DNA from: Streptomyces griseicoloratus
Lineage (GTDB): Bacteria > Actinomycetota > Actinomycetes > Streptomycetales > Streptomycetaceae
Reading direction: 5' to 3'
DNA length: 46,543 nt
Assembly: GCF_014534645.1 (NCBI RefSeq)
Contig: NZ_JACVQF010000035.1
Coordinates: 1-46,543 of the forward strand
The translations under genes were made by a program, and so were the position numbers. Under the pieces are notes generated by a model that saw only the letters and a list, made by a program, of their open reading frames with translations, had not been told where the DNA came from and did no database searches. This document shows, in pieces, positions 16,870 through 25,077 of the stretch (positions are counted from its first letter, which is position 1; every line of letters starts with the position of its first letter).

Positions 16870-18336
16870 CTAGTGCACGCCCAGCCAGCTCTCGATCGGG
16901 TTGAGGGCGAAGTAGACGAGGAAGACCGCCGTGAGGGCCCACATGAAGGCGCCGATCTCCCGGGCCTTGCCCTGGGCGACCTTGATGACGACGTAGGAGA
17001 TGACGCCGGCCGCGACCCCGGGCGTGATGGAGTACGTGAACGGCATGATCACCACGGTCAGGAAGACCGGGACCGCGGTGGCACGGTCGGCCCAGTCGAC
17101 GTGCCGGGCGTTCATCATCATCATCGCGCCGATCACGACGAGGGCCGCGGAGGCGACCTCCTGCGGGACGATCGCGGTGATCGGGGTGAAGAAGAGACAG
17201 GCCGCGAAGAACAGGCCGGTGACGACGGAGGAGAAGCCCGTGCGGGCACCCTCGCCGACGCCGGTCGCGGACTCGACGAAGACGGTCTGGCCGGAGCCGC
17301 CCGAGACACCGCCGACCACACCGCCGGCACCGTCGATGAACAGGGCCTTGGACAGGCCCGGCATACGGCCCTTGTCGTCGGCGAGGTTGGCCTCGGTGCC
17401 GACGCCGATGATGGTGGCCATCGCGTCGAAGAAGCCGGCGAGGACCAGGGTGAAGACGATCACCGAGACGGTCATGACGCCGACGTCGCCCCAGCCGCCG
17501 AAGGACACGTCGCCGAAGAGGGAGAAGTCGGGCATCGACACGGGGCTGCCGTGCAGTTCGGGGGCGCCGTTCACCCACTGCTTGGCGTCGATGACGCCGG
17601 CGGCGTTCAGGACCGCGGCGACGAGGGTGCCGCCGATGATGCCGATGAGGATGGCGCCGGGGATGTTGCGGGCCTGGAGGGCGAAGATCAGCAGCAGCGT
17701 GGCGGCGAAGAGGAGCACCGGCCAGCCGGCCAGCTCGCCGCCGGGGCCGAGGATGACGGGACCGCCGCCGGGCGCCGGGTTGCGGCCGACGAAACCGGCC
17801 TTGACCAGGCCGATGAAGGCGATGAACAGGCCGATGCCCATGGTGATGCCGTGCTTGAGCGGCAGCGGGATCGCGTTCATGATCATCTCACGCAGGCCGG
17901 TGACGACCAGCAGCATGATCACGACACCGTAGGCCACGCACATGCCCATGGCCTGGGGCCACGTCATGACGGGCACGACCTGGGAGGCGAGGACACCGGA
18001 GACGGACAGGCCGGCGGCGAGGGCGAGCGGCACCTTGCCGACGAAGCCCATGAGGAGCGTGGTGAAGGCCGCGCCGAACGCGGTCGCCGTGATCAGGGCC
18101 TTTTGGCCCAGGGTGTCCCCGGCGACGTCCTTGCCGGACAGAATGACGGGGTTGAGCAGCAGGATGTACGCCATCGCCATGAAGGTGGTGACGCCGCCGC
18201 GCACTTCACGCGCGACCGTGGATCCCCGGTGGGATATGTGAAAGTAGCGGTCGAGCCACGACCGGCCGGCCGGGATGCGGGAACCCGCACCCGCGTCCTC
18301 GGCGGCGGTCGTGGGCTCCACTGACTGCTGGGTCAT
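16870..18336 (-). CDS. AzgA-type purine permease (NCS2 family)
   Basis: The 488-residue protein has about 12 hydrophobic segments and the signatures of the AzgA branch of nucleobase transporters: STVAREVRGGVTTFMAMAYI with VNP-like LLNPVIL, GMGLFIAFIGLVKAG-like text near residues 160-175, DKGRMPGLSKALFIDG, and GGVSGGSGQTVFVESATGVG. Members import adenine, guanine or hypoxanthine by proton symport. Placement between xanthine dehydrogenase and xdhC fits import of purines for breakdown. The ATG at 18336 has GGGAG seven bases upstream. An in-frame TTG five codons earlier is less likely. Confidence 0.9.
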   Translation of the reverse strand: MTQQSVEPTTAAEDAGAGSRIPAGRSWLDRYFHISHRGSTVAREVRGGVTTFMAMAYILLLNPVILSGKDVAGDTLGQKALITATAFGAAFTTLLMGFVGKVPLALAAGLSVSGVLASQVVPVMTWPQAMGMCVAYGVVIMLLVVTGLREMIMNAIPLPLKHGITMGIGLFIAFIGLVKAGFVGRNPAPGGGPVILGPGGELAGWPVLLFAATLLLIFALQARNIPGAILIGIIGGTLVAAVLNAAGVIDAKQWVNGAPELHGSPVSMPDFSLFGDVSFGGWGDVGVMTVSVIVFTLVLAGFFDAMATIIGVGTEANLADDKGRMPGLSKALFIDGAGGVVGGVSGGSGQTVFVESATGVGEGARTGFSSVVTGLFFAACLFFTPITAIVPQEVASAALVVIGAMMMMNARHVDWADRATAVPVFLTVVIMPFTYSITPGVAAGVISYVVIKVAQGKAREIGAFMWALTAVFLVYFALNPIESWLGVH

Positions 18337-18493
18337 GGTGCCGTCTCCCAAGGTTCATAGGGGCACCCGCGGTCGCCTGGGGCGATCGCGCGGGTTTTGG
18401 GATGTGCACGACCCGGGGGACGGCCCGGTACTGCACTCGGGGTGGGACCGGCGCCGGGGTTGCCGTGGAGGGGCTGTCGCCCGGCGCCGGGGT

Positions 18494-18542
18494 GCCGCTG
18501 CGCCCACCCGTGCCGCCCTGCGGCACGACTGCCCGCAGCGGC
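18494..18542 (-). terminator. Nested double hairpin after the xanthine dehydrogenase genes
   Basis: An outer stem pairs GCCGCTGCG (18494-18502) with CGCAGCGGC (18534-18542). An inner stem pairs CGTGCCGC (18509-18516) with GCGGCACG (18520-18527) around a CCT loop. Both are perfect. The structure lies nine bases past the stop of the large subunit. It lacks a U-tract, as is common in Streptomyces. It probably ends or protects the xanthine dehydrogenase message before the permease gene. Confidence 0.65.
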
Positions 18543-18550
18543 GGGGGGTG

Positions 18551-20935
18551 TTACGCCGTGCCGGTCAGGTGCTCCGGGCGTACCGGCGTCCGGTCGAGCG
18601 CCAGCCCGGTCGCGTTCCGGATGGCCGCGAGGACCGCCGGCGTGGACGACAGGGTCGGCGCCTCGCCGATACCGCGCAGCCCGTACGGGGCGTGCTCGTC
18701 GGCGAGTTCGAGCACGTCGACCGGGATGGTCGGCGTGTCGAGGATGGTCGGGAGCAGGTAGTCCGTGAAGGACGGGTTCCTGACCTTCGCGGTCTCGGGA
18801 TCGACGACGATCTCCTCCATCACCGCGATGCCCATGCCCTGGATGGTGCCGCCCTGGATCTGGCCGATGACGGAGAGCGGGTTGAGCGCCTTGCCGACGT
18901 CCTGGGCGCAGGCCAGCTCGATCACCTTGACCAGGCCCAGCTCGGTGTCGACCTCCACGACGGCGCGGTGCGCGGCGAAGGAGTACTGGACGTGGCCGTT
19001 GCCCTGGCCGGTGCGCAGGTCGAAGGCCTCGGTGGGCCGGTGCCGCCACTCCTCCTCGACCTCGACGCTCTCGCCCTCCAGGACGTCGACGAGGTCGGCC
19101 AGGACCTCGCCGCCGTCGGTGACGACCTTGCCGCCCTCCAGCAGGAGTTCGGCCGTCGCCCAGGCCGGGTGGTAGGAGCCGAACTTGCGGCGCCCGATCT
19201 CCAGGACCTTCTCGCGGACCAGCTCGCAGGCGTTCTTCACGGCGCCGCCGGTGACGTACGTCTGCCGGGAGGCCGAGGTCGAGCCGGCCGAGCCCACCTG
19301 GGTGTCGGCCGGGTGGATGGTGACCTGGGTGACGCCCAGCTCGGTGCGGGCGATCTGCGCGTGGACGGTGACGCCGCCCTGGCCGACCTCCGCCATGGCG
19401 GTGTGCACGGTCGCGACGGGCTCCCCGCCCACGACCTCCATGCGGACCTTGGCGGTGGAGTAGTCGTCGAAGCCCTCGGAGAAGCCGACGTTCTTGATGC
19501 CGACCGCGTAGCCCACACCCCGTACGACGCCCTCGCCGTGCGTGGTGTTGGACAGGCCGCCGGGCAGCTGCCGTACGTCGGCGCCCTCGCTGGACTCCCA
19601 CTGGCGCTCCGGCGGCATCGGCATCGCCTTGACGCGGCGCAGCAGTTCGGCGACCGGGGCCGGGGAGTCGACCGGCTGCCCGGTCGGCATGATCGTGCCC
19701 TGCTCCATGGCGTTGAGCTGCCGGAACTCCACCGGGTCCATGCCCAGCTTCTTGGCCAGCTTGTCCATCTGCGCCTCGTAGGCGAAGCACGCCTGGACCG
19801 CGCCGAAGCCGCGCATGGCGCCGCAGGGCGGGTTGTTGCTGTAGAGGGCGATGGCCTCGATGTCCACGTCGTCGATCACGTACGGACCGACCGACAGGGA
19901 GGAGGCGTTGCCGACGACCGCCGGGGAGGCGGACGCGTAGGCGCCGCCGTCCAGGACGATCCGGCACTTCATGTGCGTGAGCTTGCCGTCCTTGGTGGCG
20001 CCGTGCTCGTAGTGGAGCTTGGCCGGGTGGCGGTGGACGTGCCCGAAGAAGGACTCGAAGCGGTTGTAGACGATCTTGACCGGCTTGCCGGTGCGCAGCG
20101 CCAGCAGGCAGGCGTGGATCTGCATCGAGATGTCCTCGCGGCCGCCGAAGGCACCGCCGACGCCGGAGAGCGTCATGCGCACCTTGTCCTTGGGCAGGCC
20201 GAGGACGGGGGCCATCTGTTCGAGGTCCTTGTGCAGCCACTGGGTGGCGATGTAGAGGTGGACGCCGCCGTCCTCCTCCGGCACGGCGAGGCCGGACTCG
20301 GGGCCGAGGAAGGCCTGGTCCTGCATGCCGAAGTAGTACTCGCCCTCGACGATCACGTCGGCCCTCTTGCGGGCCTCCGCCACGTCGCCGCGGACGATCG
20401 GCTGGCGGTGCACGATGTTCTGGTGCGGGACGATCTCCGCGTACTCGTCCTTACGGCCCTCGTGGACCAGGATCGCGTCCGGCGCCAGTGCGCTCGCCTC
20501 GTCGGTGATGACGGGCAGCTCCCGGTACTCGACCTTGATCTTGGCGGCGGCGCGGCGTGCGGTCTCCGGGTGGTCGGCGGCCACGAGGGCGACCGGCTCG
20601 CCGTGGTGACGGACCTTGCCGTGCGCGAGGACCGGGGTGTCCTGGAGCTCCAGGCCGTAGTGCCTCACCTCGGTGGGCAGGTCGTCGTACGTCATGACGG
20701 CGTAGACGCCGGCCATGGCGAGCGCCTCGCTGGTGTCGATGGAGACGATCTCGGCATGCGCGACGGTGGAGCGCAGGATCTGGCCCCACAGCATGTCCTC
20801 GTGCCACATGTCGGACGAGTACGCGAACTCGCCGGTGACCTTCAGGGTGCCGTCCGGGCGGAGCGTGGACTCGCCGATGCCGCCCTTGGTCTGTGAACCC
20901 TGGGTGATTGTGGTGGGAGCACCGTTGGCAGCCAT
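18551..20935 (-). CDS. Xanthine dehydrogenase, molybdopterin-binding subunit
   Basis: The 794-residue subunit has the aldehyde oxidase/xanthine dehydrogenase a/b hammerhead domain (about 30-140) and the molybdenum-binding domains. GVGGAFGGRED lies at 258-268, NNPPCGAMRGFGAVQ has the substrate-region R375, MAEVGQGG follows, and GIGEAP carries the catalytic glutamate near residue 758. It would hydroxylate hypoxanthine and xanthine to urate. Start at the ATG at 20935, two bases after the iron-sulfur gene. With its partners it forms the split, three-subunit enzyme typical of many bacteria. Confidence 0.93.
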   Translation of the reverse strand: MAANGAPTTITQGSQTKGGIGESTLRPDGTLKVTGEFAYSSDMWHEDMLWGQILRSTVAHAEIVSIDTSEALAMAGVYAVMTYDDLPTEVRHYGLELQDTPVLAHGKVRHHGEPVALVAADHPETARRAAAKIKVEYRELPVITDEASALAPDAILVHEGRKDEYAEIVPHQNIVHRQPIVRGDVAEARKRADVIVEGEYYFGMQDQAFLGPESGLAVPEEDGGVHLYIATQWLHKDLEQMAPVLGLPKDKVRMTLSGVGGAFGGREDISMQIHACLLALRTGKPVKIVYNRFESFFGHVHRHPAKLHYEHGATKDGKLTHMKCRIVLDGGAYASASPAVVGNASSLSVGPYVIDDVDIEAIALYSNNPPCGAMRGFGAVQACFAYEAQMDKLAKKLGMDPVEFRQLNAMEQGTIMPTGQPVDSPAPVAELLRRVKAMPMPPERQWESSEGADVRQLPGGLSNTTHGEGVVRGVGYAVGIKNVGFSEGFDDYSTAKVRMEVVGGEPVATVHTAMAEVGQGGVTVHAQIARTELGVTQVTIHPADTQVGSAGSTSASRQTYVTGGAVKNACELVREKVLEIGRRKFGSYHPAWATAELLLEGGKVVTDGGEVLADLVDVLEGESVEVEEEWRHRPTEAFDLRTGQGNGHVQYSFAAHRAVVEVDTELGLVKVIELACAQDVGKALNPLSVIGQIQGGTIQGMGIAVMEEIVVDPETAKVRNPSFTDYLLPTILDTPTIPVDVLELADEHAPYGLRGIGEAPTLSSTPAVLAAIRNATGLALDRTPVRPEHLTGTA

Positions 20936-20937
20936 GC

Positions 20938-21513
20938 TCAGACCCCCTCGGACTGCCGGGCGGCCGCGAGGCGGACCGCGTCCATGATCTTCTCGTAGCC
21001 CGTGCAGCGGCACAGGTTGCCCGACAGCGCCTCGCGGATGTCCGCGTCGGTCGGGTTCGGGTTGCGCTCCAGCATCTCGTCGGCCGCGACCAGCAGACCG
21101 GGCGTGCAGAAGCCGCACTGGACGGCGCCCGCGTCGATGAACGCCTGCTGGATCGGGGCGAGTTCGGTGCCCTCGCCGGTCTGCGAGTCGGTGCCCTCGG
21201 CCTGCCACCGCTTGGCCTCGTCGAGCGACGTCCCGCCGCAGGCTCCGGTCCCGCACGAGCGCTGCTTGGCGAAGTCCGCCAGGCCCTCGACGGTCACGAT
21301 GTCGCGGCCCTGCGCCTGTCCGGCCGCGACCAGGCAGGAACACACCGGCACGCCGTCCAGGCGGACCGTGCAGGAGCCGCACTCGCCCTGTTCGCAGGCG
21401 TTCTTGGAGCCGGGCAGGCCGAGGCGCTCGCGCAGGACGTAGAGGAGGGACTCGCCCTCCCACACGTCGTCGGCCTCCTGCGGACGTCCGTTGACGGTGA
21501 AGTTGACACGCAT
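20938..21513 (-). CDS. Xanthine dehydrogenase, 2Fe-2S subunit, with inserted segment
   Basis: The 191-residue electron-transfer subunit binds two 2Fe-2S clusters. The ferredoxin-like cluster uses C40, C45, C48 and C60 (CEQGECGSC and VCSC). The helical-domain cluster uses C133, C136, C168 and C170 (QCGFCTPG and LCRCTGY). Between them, residues of about 82-116 are an extra segment compared with the usual family, with two additional cysteines (SCGTGAC). The TAA stop of the FAD gene overlaps its ATG by one base (TAATG), so the two are coupled. Confidence 0.92.
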   Translation of the reverse strand: MRVNFTVNGRPQEADDVWEGESLLYVLRERLGLPGSKNACEQGECGSCTVRLDGVPVCSCLVAAGQAQGRDIVTVEGLADFAKQRSCGTGACGGTSLDEAKRWQAEGTDSQTGEGTELAPIQQAFIDAGAVQCGFCTPGLLVAADEMLERNPNPTDADIREALSGNLCRCTGYEKIMDAVRLAAARQSEGV

Positions 21514-22403
21514 TACGCAGCTCCCTCCGAGGCGCGGCGGGTGCCGCGGTACGACTCCCAGGTCCAGGTGAGCGTCCGGCGGGCCAGGACGCCGACCGCG
21601 TGGCGGCGGTAGCTCGCGGTGCCCCGGACGTCGTCGATCGGGTTGCAGGCGGCGGAGCACAGGTCCGCGAACTGCTTGGCGACCGACGGGGTGATGATCT
21701 TTCCGTTGTCCCAGAAACCGCCCTCTTCCAGAGCCGCGTTCAGGAACTCCTCGGCGGCCTTCGCCCGGACCGGCGTGGGCGCCGCCGAGCCGATGCCGGT
21801 GCGGACCGTACGGGTCTCGGGGTGCAGGGCCAGGCCGAACGCGCACACGGCGATGACCATGGCGTTGCGGGTGCCGACCTTGGAGAACTGCTGCGGGCCG
21901 TCGGCCTTCTTGATGTGGACGGCGCGGATCAGCTCGTCGGGCGCCAGGGCGTTGCGCTTCACGCCGGTGTAGAACTCGTCGATCGGGATGCGGCGCGCTC
22001 CGCGCACCGACTCGACCTCGACCTCGGCACCCGCGGCGAGCAGCGCCGGGTGGGCGTCGCCCGCCGGGGAGGCGGTGCCGAGGTTCCCGCCCACGCCGCC
22101 GCGGTTACGGATCTGCGGGGAGGCGACCGTGTGCGAGGCGAGGGCGAGACCCGGCAGCTCGGTGCGCAGGTTCTCCATGATCTTCGTGTAGGGCACGGAG
22201 GCGCCGAGCCGTACGGTGTCCTCGCCGGCCTCCCACTCGGAGAGGTCGCCGATGCGGTTCAGGTCCATGAGGTAGTCGGGCCGGCGGTGGTCGAAGTTGA
22301 TCTCGACCATCACGTCGGTGCCACCCGCAATCGGCACGGCGGTGGGGTGCTCGGCCTTGGCGGCGAGCGCCTCCTCCCAGCTGGCGGGGCGAAGGAAGTC
22401 CAT
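21513..22403 (-). CDS. Xanthine dehydrogenase, FAD-binding subunit
   Basis: The 296-residue protein is a CO-dehydrogenase-type flavoprotein subunit. It begins MDFLRPASWEEALA and carries the FAD-binding PIAGGTDVMVEI and RNRGGVGGNLGTASPAGD. A C-terminal CO_deh_flav_C-like region (FSKVGTRNAMVIAVCAFGLA) follows. It passes electrons from the clusters to NAD or another acceptor. First gene of the xanthine dehydrogenase operon, divergent from pucR. A purine-rich GAAGAGAG lies a few bases before the ATG. Confidence 0.92.
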   Translation of the reverse strand: MDFLRPASWEEALAAKAEHPTAVPIAGGTDVMVEINFDHRRPDYLMDLNRIGDLSEWEAGEDTVRLGASVPYTKIMENLRTELPGLALASHTVASPQIRNRGGVGGNLGTASPAGDAHPALLAAGAEVEVESVRGARRIPIDEFYTGVKRNALAPDELIRAVHIKKADGPQQFSKVGTRNAMVIAVCAFGLALHPETRTVRTGIGSAAPTPVRAKAAEEFLNAALEEGGFWDNGKIITPSVAKQFADLCSAACNPIDDVRGTASYRRHAVGVLARRTLTWTWESYRGTRRASEGAA

Positions 22404-22771
22404 GACCGGCTCTCTTCTTCGTCTCTAGGTCTCGGGGTGCAGATTGAGCCAATCCGTGTGCGGCGGGCCCGGCTCGTTCATGTGCTGTTCACGTGGAGTG
22501 GGCTCAGTACACCGCCCTGTGCTCCGCCGGGGTCAGTCGCAGAAACCATGAAGGAGTTGGCTGGCCAGGCCGGGCATCTTGTAGATTCGTATGAACGGAG
22601 GCCATCAGTAACCTCCTCGTTTTCCTCTGGAAACGCGCGACACGGCCGCGTGACCTGGAACACAGCTCGGAAGCGGGCGAGCACGGCTCGCCGGCCCGCC
22701 GAAACGGGCTCCTTCCCAGAGCCCATCACGACCAAGAGAACATTTCGAGACAAAGAACGGCGGCAACGAGA
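22404..22771. promoter_or_regulatory. Divergent xdh/pucR control region with tandem direct repeats
   Basis: This 368-base gene-free stretch separates the FAD subunit from pucR. It holds two direct repeats, GTTCATGTG (22476-22484) and GTTCACGTG (22487-22495), spaced 11 bases apart so that they lie on one face of the helix, 73-92 bases before the xdh start. A short inverted pair GGAGG/CCTCC lies near 22598-22617. The region is visibly more AT-rich towards pucR. PucR is the natural candidate to act here, but its site is not proven. No coding sequence is supported. Confidence 0.5.
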
Positions 22772-24481
22772 ATGCGGCTGCGCGCACTGCTGGACACCGA
22801 CGCGCTGGGCCTCAAGCTGCTCGGCGGCGAGGACGAGCTGGACCGCGCCGTCCGGGGCGTCATGACCACCGACCTCCGGGATCCCAGCCGCTATCTGTCG
22901 GGCGGGGAACTGGTGCTGACGGGCCTGGCCTGGCGCCGGGACGCCGCCGACTCCGAACCGTTCGTACGGATCCTGGTGCAGGCCGGCGTGGCCGCCCTCG
23001 CCGCCGGCGAGGCCGAGCTGGGCGATGTGCCGGAGGACCTGGTGGTGGCGTGCGCGCGGCACCGGCTGCCGCTGTTCGCCGTGAACGAGTCGGTGGCGTT
23101 CGCGACCATCACCGAGCACGTCGTCCGGCAGGTCTCCGGCGAGCGCGCCGGGGACCTCGCGGCCGTCGTGGACCGGCACCGCCGGATGATGACCTCGGGA
23201 CCGGCGGGCGGCGGCCCCGACGTGGTCCTGGACCTGCTCGGCTCCGACCTGGACCTGCGGGCCTGGGTGCTCTCCCCCACCGGCCGCCCGATAGCGGGCC
23301 CGAAGGCCGCCGGTTCGGCACTGCCCGCCGACGTCTGCGCGAAGCTCGCCGGGGAGCATCTCGCCGCCACCCGCGCGGGCCGGCGCGCCCCGCACCGGGT
23401 GGCCCTGGGCGGGACGACCTACAGCCTCTTCCCGGTGCGCAGCACGGGGCACCGCCCGGCGGCGGCCGGGAACGGACGGACGCCGCAGCCCGCGCGGGAC
23501 GTGCGCGAGACGGTGCTGTCCGACTGGCTGCTGGCCGTGGAGGCGGACGCCGGCGACTGGGCCGAGGAACGGCTCGACCTGCTGTACGGCGTCACCCAGC
23601 TGATCGCCGTCGAGCGGGACCGGCGGGACGCGGCGCGCACGGTGCGGCGCCGGCTCGCCCAGGAGGTGCTGGAGCTGGTGCAGACGGGCGCGGCCCCGGC
23701 CGAGATCGCGGCCCGGCTGCGGGTGGCGGCGCCGGTGCTGCTGCCCGGCCTCGGCGCGGCCCCGCACTGGCAGGTCGTCGTGGCCCGCGTCGAGTGGGAG
23801 GACGGCGCGGACGACGGGGACCGGACCGGCCCGGTCGCCCAGGCACTGCTGGAGGAGATCCTCGTCGACCCGCTCTCCACGGGCCCGGAGCACTCCGACC
23901 GCATCGCCGTCGCGCACGCCGGCGGCGAGGCCATCGCGCTCGTGCCGCTCCCGGCGGTCTCCAGCGAGCACGACGGCTCCGAGGCCGGGATCCTCGCCGA
24001 CGCGCTGCTGGAGTCCGTACGGGACCCGCTGACGGCCGGCCTGGACGGCGACGGACGGGTCACGCTCGGCGTCAGCGCCGCCGTGCACTCGGCGGAGGGG
24101 CTGCGCGGCGCGCTGGAGGAGGCCCGGCACGCCCGGCGCGTGGCCGCCGCCCGTCCGGGCCGGGTCTGCGCGGCCGGCCACCAGGAGCTGGCCTCGCACG
24201 TGCTGCTGCTGCCCTTCGTCCCCGACGACGTCCGCCGCGCCTTCACCGCCCGCCTGCTGGACCCGCTGCGCGACTACGACCGCCGCCACCGCGCCGAGCT
24301 GATCCCGACCCTGGAGGCGTTCCTCGACTGCGACGGCTCCTGGACACGCTGCGCGACCCGGCTCCACCTGCATGTCAACACACTGCGCTACCGGGTGGGA
24401 AGGATCGAGCAGTTGACGGGCCGTGACCTCTCACGCCTGGAGGACAAGCTGGATTTCTTCCTGGCCCTGCGCATGAGCTGA
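22772..24481 (+). CDS. PucR-family purine catabolism regulator
   Basis: The 569-residue protein has the N-terminal PucR ligand domain (about 1-125: MRLRALLDTDALGLKLLGG, YLSGGELVLTGLAWR, and PLFAVNESVAFATITEHV). A GGDEF-like middle region follows. The C-terminal PucR-type HTH is FLDCDGSWTRCATRLHLHVN followed by TLRYRVGRIEQLTGRDL. Members sense purine degradation state and control urate and xanthine genes, and B. subtilis PucR is the model. Divergence from the xanthine dehydrogenase operon strongly suggests that operon as target. Ribosome site is weak. The start ATG at 22772 is supported by the conserved N-terminal sequence. Confidence 0.88.
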   Translation: MRLRALLDTDALGLKLLGGEDELDRAVRGVMTTDLRDPSRYLSGGELVLTGLAWRRDAADSEPFVRILVQAGVAALAAGEAELGDVPEDLVVACARHRLPLFAVNESVAFATITEHVVRQVSGERAGDLAAVVDRHRRMMTSGPAGGGPDVVLDLLGSDLDLRAWVLSPTGRPIAGPKAAGSALPADVCAKLAGEHLAATRAGRRAPHRVALGGTTYSLFPVRSTGHRPAAAGNGRTPQPARDVRETVLSDWLLAVEADAGDWAEERLDLLYGVTQLIAVERDRRDAARTVRRRLAQEVLELVQTGAAPAEIAARLRVAAPVLLPGLGAAPHWQVVVARVEWEDGADDGDRTGPVAQALLEEILVDPLSTGPEHSDRIAVAHAGGEAIALVPLPAVSSEHDGSEAGILADALLESVRDPLTAGLDGDGRVTLGVSAAVHSAEGLRGALEEARHARRVAAARPGRVCAAGHQELASHVLLLPFVPDDVRRAFTARLLDPLRDYDRRHRAELIPTLEAFLDCDGSWTRCATRLHLHVNTLRYRVGRIEQLTGRDLSRLEDKLDFFLALRMS

Positions 24482-24521
24482 AACCGGTCCCACGACTTTG
24501 TCACCACCGCGGCCGCGAACG

Positions 24522-24539
24522 GCCGATCATGCGATCGGC
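24522..24539 (+). terminator. Short hairpin downstream of pucR
   Basis: GCCGATC (24522-24528) and GATCGGC (24533-24539) form a perfect 7-base stem with an ATGC loop, 40 bases after the pucR stop. There is no U-tract. It probably contributes to 3' end formation of the pucR message. Confidence 0.45.
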
Positions 24540-24599
24540 TACTCGCACCTCGTCGCGCTCCCGACTGCCCCCTACGACAGGACGGTCACGGGTCGCATC

Positions 24600-24630
24600 C
24601 ACCCTCTCCCTGGGGTTCAGGGGGAGGGTG
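24600..24630. repeat. Strong hairpin at the end of the TnpB relic
   Basis: CACCCTCTCCCTG (24600-24612) pairs with CAGGGGGAGGGTG (24618-24630) around GGGTT, a 13-base stem with one wobble pair. The stop codon of the TnpB fragment (24617-24619) lies within it. IS200/IS605 elements end in imperfect hairpins, and the 3' end of tnpB overlaps the guide (omega) RNA, so this may be the old right end. It may also act as a bidirectional terminator. Confidence 0.55.
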
Positions 24631-24871
24631 CGGGTGCGGTGACAAGCACCCACGCCGAGCGTGCGCGGTCGCGCACGTTGACCCCGGCGACGACATCGGC
24701 GGGGCCCGCGAGCCCGCACCGACGACAGCGGAAACGGTCCCGGTCGGGCCGGTTGGCCCGCTCGGTGTGCCCGCAGCGCGGGCAGCGCTGCGACGTGCGG
24801 TGTGCGTCCACCTCGAGGAACGGCACTCCGGCACGCCTGGCTTTGTAGGCGAAGGCGACTGCCGCACGCAC
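24617..24871 (-). pseudogene. Remnant of an IS200/IS605-type TnpB (C-terminal zinc ribbon)
   Basis: About 84 codons encode the end of a TnpB/OrfB transposon nuclease: AFAYKARRAGVPFLEVDAHR, then TSQRCPRCGHTERANR, FRCRRCGLAGPADVVAGVNV. The CPRC...CRRC pairs are the TnpB zinc ribbon. TnpB is normally near 400 residues; upstream of this fragment the frame meets a TGA within a few codons and the similarity stops. No tnpA or left end is visible. It is a decayed insertion between pucR and the next gene, and probably inactive. Confidence 0.8.
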
Positions 24872-24978
24872 GACCGCAGCTCACCCGATGATCACCAGCG
24901 TCAGCGATCAACAGGACAAACGTTCCCATGCCCGACACCGCCGTCCAGGCTTGGACCCCGGGCGTCCGCATCCGACCC

Positions 24979-24994
24979 TTGTGAAATTTTTCAC
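24979..24994. promoter_or_regulatory. Rex-like palindrome upstream of the TPR gene
   Basis: GTGAAA (24981-24986) and TTTCAC (24989-24994) form a perfect inverted repeat around TT. Read as TTGTGAA-ATTT-TTCAC it matches the left half and most of the right half of the redox repressor Rex consensus (TGTGAAnnnnTTCACA), lacking only the last A. It lies 84 bases before the gene at 25078 in an AT-rich island. Another palindrome-binding regulator is possible. Confidence 0.45.
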
Positions 24995-25077
24995 CCATCC
25001 CTCTTGGCCGGGCCGGGCGATCCGTGCTGAGATGCCGCCACCACTCGACAGCTCGATGGCGTGCTTGGGAGGGCGAC

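Noticed and set aside
16843-18324. Plus-strand open frame of about 490 residues opposite the purine permease
   Set aside because: Extremely Asp/Gly/His/Glu-rich. It is the antisense of hydrophobic transmembrane codons.
18275-20896. Very long plus-strand open frame opposite the xanthine dehydrogenase large subunit
   Set aside because: It is antisense to a gene with full family motifs. Its protein is Val/Asp/Gly/Arg-rich with no recognisable domain, as expected for the complement of a high-GC gene.
22549-22771. Open frame starting ATG AAG GAG within the xdh/pucR gap
   Set aside because: It reads through the pucR start in another frame, has no ribosome site and shows mixed codon use.
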